DNA of 25,174 nt. Source: a virus. The number at the start of each line of letters is the position of its first letter. The first letter of the stretch is position 1. Shown here piece after piece: positions 14,713 through 20,632 of the stretch. The DNA is taken from the IMG/VR virus record IMGVR_UViG_3300017917_003245, positions 1-25,174 of that record; one strand, given 5' to 3'. The notes beneath the pieces were generated by a model. That model saw nothing but the letters and a program-made list of their open reading frames with translations, made no database searches and was not told the DNA's origin. Made by a program: the position numbers and the translations under genes.

Positions 14713-14935
14713 TAATAAATGTTAATTCTGCTGGTAATCCTTCTTTTAAAATATCTCCTGTTTCAGGATCATAAAATACTTGAATTGGTAAAACATTATC
14801 TTCTGTAGTACCAGTTACAAACTTAGATACTTTTCTTAAAATGTAACCTTGATGCCAAATTTTCTTCCCATTTGGAGTTAAAATTGGAGTTGTTTTAGTT
14901 AAATCAAGATTCATTTGTGGTTGCATTTCGTCCAT
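14693..14935 (-). CDS. Uncharacterised 80-aa protein between clamp loader genes
   Basis: I do not recognise this protein. It is 80 residues, acidic at the C-terminus (FIIEGDEN) and predicted to be mainly beta: PILTPNGKKIWHQGYILRKV, then LPIQVFYDPETGDILKEGL. It lies between the gp44-like and gp62-like genes. It starts seven bases after gp44 and overlaps gp62 by 20 bases, so it is translated with the clamp loader. T4 has no gene at this place that I know of. It may be a small accessory factor of the replisome, but the sequence gives no direct evidence. Confidence 0.7.
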   Translation of the reverse strand: MDEMQPQMNLDLTKTTPILTPNGKKIWHQGYILRKVSKFVTGTTEDNVLPIQVFYDPETGDILKEGLPAELTFIIEGDEN

Positions 14936-14942
14936 TGCTTTT

Positions 14943-15854
14943 TTATTTAGTTGTTAATAATTTTGCTATACACCCGCAAAATGTAATTTCTTTATCAGGT
15001 GCCATAATTGATTTATATTGATAATCTGCTATAATAAGAGATGCTATAGCTGAATTAGTAAATTCATCTGCTCGTTCAAATAATACTCTATATAACTCAT
15101 TATAATCTCTAATATTTGAATCCATTACTAACTGTCTTATAGTAGTAAAGTTTTTGATGTTTTGACCTTTAAGTAATTCGATTATTTTATCAGATGTTTG
15201 TTTGAAATTAGTAACTTCTCTACTTTGTTGTAAATCATTATCTTTAATAGATGATTGTAATAGATTTAAAGTCTTTCTAATATCAGGATAAGTTTGTTTA
15301 ACAATTCTTACTATATCAGCTTTAGTATAAGTAACACCCTCTAAATCTAAAATCTCAACACATTTGAAAGCAACATCCTGCATTGATGGAGGTGTTAATT
15401 CAAATACAACAGTTCTAGATTGGATTGGATCAATAATACGTTCAATGAAATTACAAGTAAATATGAAACGTGTTGTTAAACTAAATGTTTCAATTATATT
15501 ACGTAGAGCTGCTTGAGCATTAATTGTTAAGAAATCAGCTTCATCCATTATCACTACTTTCTGAGGTTTGAAACTAGCTGCTGAAGCAAATGATTTTACT
15601 TTATCCCTGATTGTATCAATACCATTTTCATCAGAACAGTTAATGTAAACATAGTCGCAATTAATGTTGTTAACAATTAATTTAGCAGCTGTAGTTTTAC
15701 CTGTACCAGCGCCTCCACATAATAGTAAGTGAGGAACATCATTAGTATCAATCCATTGTTGTAGAGATGATTTAAAATCATCATTACCAATATAACCTTC
15801 TAATGTATCAGGTCTGTATTTTTCAGTAAATAAAGTGTGTTTTTTAGTAAACAT
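14943..15854 (-). CDS. 44: Clamp loader large subunit, gp44-like AAA+ ATPase
   Basis: A 303-residue AAA+ ATPase, close to T4 gp44 (319). It has the clamp-loader opening EKYRPDTLEGYIGN and Walker A GGAGTGKT (47-54). Walker B is VVIMDEAD (100-107), sensor 1 is in IFTCNF (131-136), and SRT (146-148) carries the arginine finger that acts across subunits. DIRKTLNLLQ provides the sensor 2 region. With gp62 it opens the gp45 ring and places it on primer-template DNA for the polymerase. The gene follows groEL after a 54-base gap holding a strong hairpin, so its expression may be set separately from the chaperones. Confidence 0.95.
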   Translation of the reverse strand: MFTKKHTLFTEKYRPDTLEGYIGNDDFKSSLQQWIDTNDVPHLLLCGGAGTGKTTAAKLIVNNINCDYVYINCSDENGIDTIRDKVKSFASAASFKPQKVVIMDEADFLTINAQAALRNIIETFSLTTRFIFTCNFIERIIDPIQSRTVVFELTPPSMQDVAFKCVEILDLEGVTYTKADIVRIVKQTYPDIRKTLNLLQSSIKDNDLQQSREVTNFKQTSDKIIELLKGQNIKNFTTIRQLVMDSNIRDYNELYRVLFERADEFTNSAIASLIIADYQYKSIMAPDKEITFCGCIAKLLTTK

Positions 15855-15874
15855 ATAACTTATTAATTTATTAT

Positions 15875-15887
15875 AATATATGGAGCC
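15875..15887. repeat. Intergenic motif shared with 12802-12814
   Basis: The plus-strand sequence AATATATGGAGCC matches 12802-12814 at 12 of 13 positions. It overlaps the hairpin at 15882-15901 and lies in the leader of the gp44 gene. A shared leader signal is possible but unproven. Confidence 0.4.
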
Positions 15888-15901
15888 TCTTTCGAGGCTC
15901 C
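15882..15901 (-). terminator. Perfect 8-bp hairpin between groEL and gp44
   Basis: The arms GGAGCCTC (15882-15889) and GAGGCTCC (15894-15901) pair perfectly around a four-base loop, TTTC on the plus strand. It is by far the most GC-rich inverted repeat in a region of AT-rich sequence. In the direction of transcription it begins eight bases after the groEL stop. It is followed by ATATATTATAATAAATT and not by a run of U. It may be a weak terminator, or an RNA processing or stability element that separates chaperone and clamp loader messages. Confidence 0.6.
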
Positions 15902-15908
15902 AAATTTA

Positions 15909-16157
15909 TTACATCATACCTTGCATTGGATTTGATTCTTCTTTATCTTCAATTTTTTCATAAATTACTGACTCAGTTGTCAATAATGTACCTGCAACTG
16001 AAGCTGCATTCTCTAAAGCTACACGAGTTACTTTTTTAGGATCGATAATACCATAAGTTTTAAAATCCATTGTTCCTAAATCCTTATAATTAAGACCTAC
16101 CCAATTGCTTCCTTTTTCTGAATCAGTTAATTTGGAACCTAAAAATTGAACTTCCAT
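15909..16157 (-). CDS. groEL: GroEL C-terminal segment in a shifted frame
   Basis: These 82 codons hold the last part of Gro[21 protein letters not shown] supplies the conserved Asp of the nucleotide pocket and is followed by [12 protein letters not shown]. The C-terminus NPMQGMM replaces the usual Gly-Gly-Met tail. The frame is -1 relative to the main groEL reading frame and overlaps it by 19 bases. An ATG at 16157-16155 could start it, but a stand-alone C-terminal fragment of a chaperonin makes little sense. More likely this is the remainder of one groEL gene broken by a single-base deletion, a sequence error or a ribosomal frameshift. Joined to the upstream part, the protein would be about 545 residues, the normal GroEL size. 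Confidence 0.85.
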   Translation of the reverse strand: MEVQFLGSKLTDSEKGSNWVGLNYKDLGTMDFKTYGIIDPKKVTRVALENAASVAGTLLTTESVIYEKIEDKEESNPMQGMM

Positions 16158-17545
16158 AGATCATGTCCTGCGTTAGTTAAAATCTTAGCAAATGGAGCTC
16201 CTGCGGCTCTATAAACAATTTTCTTACCGTTTACAAAATCATTTGAACCTTCAAATGTAATTGCTTTTCTAGCATACATTAAAGCTGTACCACCACCAAT
16301 TACAATTCCTTCTTCAAGAGCGGCTTTTGTAGCGAATAAAGCATCTTCTACTCTATCTTTTTTCTCTTTAATTTCTAATTCACTGTTACCACCAACATTA
16401 ATGATAGCTACTCCTCCGATTAATTTACCTAAACGTTCTTGTAATTTTTCTTTTTCAAATGGTGAACCAGCATTATCAATCTGAATTTTGATTTCTTCAG
16501 CTCTTGCTTTAATAGCTTCTTCAGAACCTTTACCGTCTACAATAGTTGTTTTTTCTTTACCTACAATAGCAGTACGAGCTTGACCTAATACTTGTTTTAA
16601 AGTAGCTACATCAATTTTATCTAACTTATGTCCTTTATCTTTTGATAAAACTTGACCGCCAGTTATGATAGCTAAATCCTCTAATGCCATTGTTCTTCTA
16701 TCTCCAAATTCAGGAGCTTTAACAGCAGCTACTTTTACAACCCCTCTTGCTTTGTTAACAATTGTTAAAGCTAAAGCTTCACCATCAATATCCTCAGCTA
16801 CAATTAATAATGCTCTTGTTTCTGAGTTAGCTAATGTTAATACATTTACTAATTCATTTACATTACCAATTCTACCATTGTAGATTAAGATGTATGGATT
16901 GTCTAATAACGCGTTCATAGTGTTATTATCAGTTACAAAATAAGGTGATTTGTAACCTCTATCAAATTGCATACCCTCAACAATCTCTAAAGATGTTTCT
17001 CCAGTTTTTGATTGTTCAATAGCTACAATTCCATCTCTACCCACTTTTTCTAAAGCAGTAGCAATTAAATTACCCACTTCCTCATCATTGTTACCAGATA
17101 TAGTAGCAACTTCTTTTATTTGTTGATTATCCGAGATATCTTCTGTTAGATTCTCTAAAGCTGATTTGATTTCCTCTACAGCGGCATCAATCCCTTTTTT
17201 AATTTCAACTGGATTTTGACCTGCAGATACATGTTTTAATCCTTCTTCTAGAATAGCGTGAGCTAAAACTGTTGAAGTAGTTGTACCATCACCTACTAAA
17301 TTACCAGTTTTGATTGATACTTGTTTTACTGCTTGTGCTCCAATTGATTCTACTTGATCTTCTAAGTCACCAAATGCTTTAGCAACTGATACACCATCTT
17401 TAGTGATGGTTAATTGACCTTGATTGTCCTTAATTAAAACTGTTCTACCAGCTGGACCTAATGTTGATGCTACACTATTGTTTAGTTTCTCAACACCTTT
17501 TAATAATTTACCTTTTAATTCTGTTCCGAATACCGTTTCTGTCAT
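16139..17545 (-). CDS. groEL: Chaperonin GroEL (60 kDa), main part, interrupted near the 3' end
   Basis: GroEL forms the double-ring folding chamber that works with GroES and ATP. These 468 residues contain the equatorial and apical domains in the right order: [10 protein letters not shown] near residues 30-40, [15 protein letters not shown] with the catalytic Asp-Gly-Thr, [22 protein letters not shown] and [19 protein letters not shown] followed by IVIGGG. It ends after NAGHD with the unrelated LWKFNF and a TAG. The C-terminal equatorial strands lie in the -1 frame. NAGHD then MEV in the other frame aligns well with the NAGxxPSVV of GroEL, suggesting a lost base near 16160; one extra T in the T5 run (16141-16145) would also restore the frame. 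groES precedes it by two bases, as in bacterial operons. Confidence 0.93.
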   Translation of the reverse strand: MTETVFGTELKGKLLKGVEKLNNSVASTLGPAGRTVLIKDNQGQLTITKDGVSVAKAFGDLEDQVESIGAQAVKQVSIKTGNLVGDGTTTSTVLAHAILEEGLKHVSAGQNPVEIKKGIDAAVEEIKSALENLTEDISDNQQIKEVATISGNNDEEVGNLIATALEKVGRDGIVAIEQSKTGETSLEIVEGMQFDRGYKSPYFVTDNNTMNALLDNPYILIYNGRIGNVNELVNVLTLANSETRALLIVAEDIDGEALALTIVNKARGVVKVAAVKAPEFGDRRTMALEDLAIITGGQVLSKDKGHKLDKIDVATLKQVLGQARTAIVGKEKTTIVDGKGSEEAIKARAEEIKIQIDNAGSPFEKEKLQERLGKLIGGVAIINVGGNSELEIKEKKDRVEDALFATKAALEEGIVIGGGTALMYARKAITFEGSNDFVNGKKIVYRAAGAPFAKILTNAGHDLWKFNF

Positions 17546-17547
17546 AA

Positions 17548-17841
17548 TTAATCTTCTATAATTGATGGAATATTATTTTGTGCTATGATAAGGTAGTCTA
17601 CATTATCAATTTTAATTTTTTGTGCTCCCATAGGAGGAATTGCAACTTTCATACCTACTTTTAAATCTGTTGGAATGAATTCACCTTTATGGTAATTGTA
17701 AACATCAGATACTGCTACAACTTCAGCTATAAGTGATCTATCATCACCCATATCAGGAATGATAATATTACCTACTGTAGTTTCAGTTGTCTCAATCTGC
17801 TTTAAAATAATATTACCATCTCTTGGTACTAATTTACTCAT
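17548..17841 (-). CDS. groES: Co-chaperonin GroES
   Basis: This 97-residue protein caps GroEL. It begins KLVPRDGNIILKQIE, matching the GroES start in which PRDxRVxVK is followed by a basic-acidic strand. The mobile loop that docks on GroEL is ETTVGNIIIPDMGDD (about 20-34). AEVVAVSDV and VGMKVAIPPMGAQKIKIDN form the barrel, and DYLIIAQNNIPSIIE is the C-terminal strand. It is diverged from bacterial GroES but full length. It overlaps the upstream 100-aa gene by eight bases and precedes groEL by two. T4 encodes only a co-chaperonin substitute (gp31) and borrows host GroEL; this phage carries both parts. Confidence 0.9.
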   Translation of the reverse strand: MSKLVPRDGNIILKQIETTETTVGNIIIPDMGDDRSLIAEVVAVSDVYNYHKGEFIPTDLKVGMKVAIPPMGAQKIKIDNVDYLIIAQNNIPSIIED

Positions 17842-18136
17842 AGTTCATTAAAGTTTTTAATTGATTTATTGTTGATTCTAATTCTTTAAGATACTCTTTT
17901 AGAGTATAAGTTGTTTTTTTCTCTATAACCTGCTCTTTAGCTATACGTCTTAACGCACTAGGTAATTGAGAGTAATACCCTATTACCTTTTCTTTCTGAG
18001 TATCAGGTTCAGTGAAAACTAAATTATAACTACTTTCATCAAATACTATTTTATAATCACCTAAAAGTGGATCAGAAATAGTTGATGTCTTTTTGATAGA
18101 CCCTTTTTGTCTACCTTTGAAATTTGGATTTGCCAT
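17834..18136 (-). CDS. Uncharacterised 100-aa protein with a basic N-terminus
   Basis: I cannot assign this 100-residue protein to a known family. Its N-terminus is basic with a GRQKGSIKK stretch, somewhat like an AT-hook or RNA-binding tail. The middle has DPLLGDYKIVFDESSYNLVF (beta strands), and the C-terminus is helical (YTLKEYLKELESTINQLKTLM). Similar layouts occur in small phage proteins of unknown role. It starts 68 bases after hsp20, behind a leader ending AATAAGTTATATG, and overlaps groES by eight bases. It is thus translated with the chaperonins. Whether it is a chaperonin partner or a replication factor is not known. Confidence 0.7.
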   Translation of the reverse strand: MANPNFKGRQKGSIKKTSTISDPLLGDYKIVFDESSYNLVFTEPDTQKEKVIGYYSQLPSALRRIAKEQVIEKKTTYTLKEYLKELESTINQLKTLMNYE

Positions 18137-18183
18137 ATAACTTATTTATTTGATTTAATGTACGTAAGAATAAACCGATAACC

Positions 18184-18203
18184 AAACTCTTGGGCGAGAG
18201 TTT
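18184..18203 (+). terminator. Hairpin with a T-run, oriented against the genes
   Basis: AAACTCT (18184-18190) pairs with AGAGTTT (18197-18203) around the loop TGGGCG. On the plus strand the stem runs straight into TTTTTT and more T-rich sequence, the form of an intrinsic terminator. The genes, however, lie on the minus strand, where no U-run follows the stem. It may stop antisense transcripts entering the 3' end of hsp20, or act only as an mRNA end-stabilising hairpin. Confidence 0.5.
18186..18198. repeat. 13-base element, inverted partner upstream of hsp20
   Basis: The plus-strand sequence ACTCTTGGGCGAG lies after hsp20 and overlaps the hairpin. Its inverted partner (12 of 13 bases) is at 18676-18688, before hsp20. 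GC-rich words such as GGGCGAG are rare in this AT-rich window, so a matched pair around one gene is notable. Confidence 0.55.
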
Positions 18204-18204
18204 T

Positions 18205-18612
18205 TTATTTAATTTTGATAGTTTTCGGTTTAGCTTTTTCAGTAATAGGAATAAAGATTGTTAGTAAACCATTTTCTAGTTTACCATCAGCTTTACTTAA
18301 ATCATATTTACTTGAAATTTTATAACCTAAATTAAATGATCTTTTTGCTAGACCATTTACAATTGTTCCTGAATGGAATGATTTCTCGTCTTCAGGTTTT
18401 TCGTAACTGATTTTTAAGATATCATCTTCGATATCTACTTTTACATCATCTTTAGTTAGACCAGTACATGCTACTTCAAAGTGAAGGCCTGTTTCGTCAT
18501 AATAGATGTTTAAAGGGTGTGGTTGTTTTGTAGTTGAGGCAGATAAGAATCCGCTTGTTGGGTGGAAAAAGTTATGGAATAAAATGTCCCATTCATTGAA
18601 ATTTGTACTCAT
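18205..18612 (-). CDS. Small heat shock protein (Hsp20/alpha-crystallin)
   Basis: A 135-residue ATP-independent holdase. The alpha-crystallin domain runs from about residue 32 to 125: NIYYDETGLHFEVACTGLTK, DVKVDIEDDILKISYEK and FNLGYKISSKYD. The signature ADGKLENGLLTIFIP follows, with the usual A-x-x-x-N-G-L. The C-terminal KTIKIK carries the I-x-I motif used for oligomer assembly. Small heat shock proteins occur in several T4-like cyanophages and marine phages. Here the gene opens the chaperone block. Two gaps flank it (95 bases before, 68 after), both holding inverted repeats, so it may be expressed as its own unit. The start lacks a Shine-Dalgarno sequence. Confidence 0.93.
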   Translation of the reverse strand: MSTNFNEWDILFHNFFHPTSGFLSASTTKQPHPLNIYYDETGLHFEVACTGLTKDDVKVDIEDDILKISYEKPEDEKSFHSGTIVNGLAKRSFNLGYKISSKYDLSKADGKLENGLLTIFIPITEKAKPKTIKIK

Positions 18613-18628
18613 TTGATTTACATTTTGT

Positions 18629-18645
18629 GAGTGCCTAAGCTACTC
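18629..18645 (-). promoter_or_regulatory. Imperfect hairpin in the hsp20 leader
   Basis: In the RNA, GAGTAGCTTAGGCACTC forms an imperfect stem: GAGT with ACTC, an internal mismatch, then CT with AG. It ends 16 bases before the hsp20 ATG. Leader hairpins that melt with heat control many small heat shock genes, but nothing here proves such a role. The half resembling the CIRCE element has one inserted base and no second half. Confidence 0.3.
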
Positions 18646-18675
18646 GGTTAATAATTTTTAATACAACTAATTTAA

Positions 18676-18688
18676 CTCGCCCTAGAGT
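18676..18688. repeat. 13-base element, inverted partner downstream of hsp20
   Basis: The minus strand reads ACTCTAGGGCGAG, matching the plus-strand element at 18186-18198 at 12 of 13 positions. It lies in the 95-base gap between the clamp gene and hsp20, about 65 bases before the hsp20 start, where a promoter or regulator site would be expected. Confidence 0.55.
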
Positions 18689-18707
18689 CGATTTGTCATA
18701 AATATTA

Positions 18708-19430
18708 CTACTCATGTAAAGCTACTAAAAAATATTCAGATATTACTCCTTCTTCTTCTAAATTGATTTTCAATAAACCATCTTTAAATAGATAAGCCTT
18801 ACCATTAGCACTTTTAGCTACAGAAACTATTTCCCTGAAATTAGCAGCGCTAAATGATACAGGTTTTAATTGGTTTATAATAGTCCCAGCTTCAGTAAAG
18901 GTTACTTTATTAGAATAAGTTGATTTTTCACCTACCATAAAACTAACTACTTCTTCACCTTGAAAATCTTTAGTTACACCTATTTCAAAACGAGGTGGTT
19001 TATCTAAAGCGTTATGTGCTTTAATATATTTTTGAGTAAAATCAAAGTTAATATCAAATTCTAAATCATGTGGTGGTAAGTTTGGTACTACACCTGGATC
19101 CTGAATTAATCCTAAATCACTTAAATTATATGATAGATCAAATTGATTATCACTAATATGAAGTTTTAAAAAGTGATTACCTTGTTTTTCTAATTTTAAC
19201 TCAATATACTCATTTGTAATATTAAGTAATTTTAGTAATTGAGCAGTATTAAAAATACCAATCTCACAATCTTCTAATTGTACAGGTGCTTTTATTTCAC
19301 CAATACAGTCTTTATTGTCAGTAGCAAATTTAATGTGTGCTTCATTATTTTTAACTTTGAATTTAACTTGAGTAGCTAAACCATTAAGGTAAAAACTTTC
19401 GATTAATTGTATTAATAACTTTTTTTCCAT
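18708..19430 (-). CDS. 45: Sliding clamp, gp45-like
   Basis: The 240-residue protein has the size of T4 gp45 (228), the ring that tethers polymerase to DNA and, in T4, also activates late transcription. Features fit the two-domain clamp fold: an N-terminal helix (LLIQLIESFYLNGL), alternating strands (VKFKVKNNEAHIKFATDN), an interdomain stretch rich in Pro (GVVPNLPPHD) and a second domain ending YLFKDGLLKINLEEEG with a final strand SEYFLVALHE. It follows the C-terminal polymerase gene directly (stop, one A, then ATG) and ends at TAG. Position next to polymerase and clamp loader genes supports the call strongly. If this phage uses clamp-dependent late transcription, the partner proteins are outside the window. 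Confidence 0.9.
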   Translation of the reverse strand: MEKKLLIQLIESFYLNGLATQVKFKVKNNEAHIKFATDNKDCIGEIKAPVQLEDCEIGIFNTAQLLKLLNITNEYIELKLEKQGNHFLKLHISDNQFDLSYNLSDLGLIQDPGVVPNLPPHDLEFDINFDFTQKYIKAHNALDKPPRFEIGVTKDFQGEEVVSFMVGEKSTYSNKVTFTEAGTIINQLKPVSFSAANFREIVSVAKSANGKAYLFKDGLLKINLEEEGVISEYFLVALHE

Positions 19431-19431
19431 T

Positions 19432-20367
19432 TTAGTTGAATGTGAAGAATTTATTTATTAAAGGATTTGATGGTGGTAATACCCACTCTAAATCATCATA
19501 GAACCCTTGTAGTTTATTTTGTAATATAGTTTCAAAACTTTTTTCTCTATCAATATACTCATTAATAAAATCTTTAATTTTATCAGGCATATCAAATTCT
19601 AGAAAAGCTATAGCTTCCATTTGGTATGGATTTGATTTTAAGTAAACCCACTTAATTTTATCACCCTGTACAATTTGACTATGTTCTTTATCTAACTGCC
19701 AGAATCTTAATAAGTCATTATAACAAGTAGCTGCTTTAACATTTGCACCCGCACCTTTTTTAAGTGTAGATAAAATTTTACCTGGTTTAGGAACTGCTTC
19801 AACATAATCATTTAATACCTTAACTGATGTTGGATTACCAATTAAAGTAAAATCTATATTAGGTCCAGTTGATTCATTTCTAAAATCTTGTATTTTTTTA
19901 TCAATTATATTTTGTGGAGTACCTTTAATAATTAACTCTAATATCTCTTGATAAAATTTACCAAAATATTTAGGGAAGTTAGCTTTTTTAAATTCTAAAC
20001 CTTTAATATCTAAAGTTTCTTTTGCTATACCTTCTTGTTTCGTGATCCACTGAGCATATCGTCTAGTGGCTCTAAAATAGGCTGAACGGATAACACATTC
20101 TGTTTTCATTACTAACCTATGAGTAGGAACGTTAAAACATTCTCTAGCTAATTCATCATAATGTTTAGTAATAATATCCTCATATTTTAAATCAACTTTT
20201 TCTAAGATATCATCTTTTTCTTGATCTTCAAAATCTTCAAAGTTAGGATATAAATGTTTTAATAAAGGTTCAGCATTAAAGTAATTAGAGTCAGTATCCA
20301 CATAGGCGCAGAAATTGAAGTCACCTTCATCACAAATCCACCATGGAGTATCTTCTAAATGCTTCAT
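19432..20367 (-). CDS. 43: DNA polymerase family B, C-terminal subunit (motif C, thumb)
   Basis: This 311-residue protein is the second half of a gp43-like polymerase. FCAYVDTDSNY holds motif C with the catalytic Asp24 and Asp26. KTECVIRSAYFRATRRYAQW matches the region around the conserved KKRYA of T4 gp43. The remainder is the helical thumb. The C-terminus LINKFFTFN is a hydrophobic, Phe-rich tail like the clamp-binding end of gp43. It lacks the exonuclease and motifs A and B, which are on the separate gene upstream; together they total 887 residues against 898 in T4. The first 16 residues (MKHLEDTPWWICDEGD) have no obvious match in T4. It begins one base after the 87-aa gene and is followed directly by the clamp gene. 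The two chains must associate to form an active site. Confidence 0.92.
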   Translation of the reverse strand: MKHLEDTPWWICDEGDFNFCAYVDTDSNYFNAEPLLKHLYPNFEDFEDQEKDDILEKVDLKYEDIITKHYDELARECFNVPTHRLVMKTECVIRSAYFRATRRYAQWITKQEGIAKETLDIKGLEFKKANFPKYFGKFYQEILELIIKGTPQNIIDKKIQDFRNESTGPNIDFTLIGNPTSVKVLNDYVEAVPKPGKILSTLKKGAGANVKAATCYNDLLRFWQLDKEHSQIVQGDKIKWVYLKSNPYQMEAIAFLEFDMPDKIKDFINEYIDREKSFETILQNKLQGFYDDLEWVLPPSNPLINKFFTFN

Positions 20368-20368
20368 A

Positions 20369-20632
20369 TTAAAATGTTCTTTCTCCTGGTACTGGAGGTA
20401 AATTTACTGGTCTATTTCCTCTTGAATCTATATCAGCTCTTTCTTTAAGAGTAATATTATATAACTCACCGTTTACTTTACATTTACCACCTTGTTTAAG
20501 CATTTTCTTAAAGAATGATTCTTGTTGTTCTGTCCAAGTTTCACTTGCCTCAATAATTACTTGTTTATCAACTGGTTTACCATTCTGAGTAATGGTAACT
20601 CCATTTCTAATTGATTGTCCTTTTAATGCCAT
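20369..20632 (-). CDS. Uncharacterised 87-aa protein between the polymerase halves
   Basis: This small protein lies exactly between the two polymerase genes. Its ATG shares one base with the stop of the N-terminal half (TAATG), and its stop is one base before the C-terminal half, so all three are translated in series. The sequence is a basic N-terminus (ALKGQSIRNGVTITQNGK), a helix with Trp (ETWTEQQESFFKKMLKQGG), a beta segment (KCKVNGELYNITLKER) and a Pro-rich end. I see no homing endonuclease motif (LAGLIDADG, GIY-YIG, HNH), no intein motif and no cysteine cluster. It may be a polymerase accessory subunit, or the remnant or passenger of the element that split the gene. Function unknown. Confidence 0.75.
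   Translation of the reverse strand: MALKGQSIRNGVTITQNGKPVDKQVIIEASETWTEQQESFFKKMLKQGGKCKVNGELYNITLKERADIDSRGNRPVNLPPVPGERTF

Noticed and set aside
15901-15908. TAAATTTG on the minus strand as a Bacteroidota-type -7 promoter element
   Set aside because: No matching upstream TTG element at the right distance, and it lies at the base of the hairpin between the groEL stop and the hairpin arm.
18629-18645. CIRCE (HrcA) operator before hsp20
   Set aside because: Only one half resembles the consensus, with an inserted base; the second half is missing.
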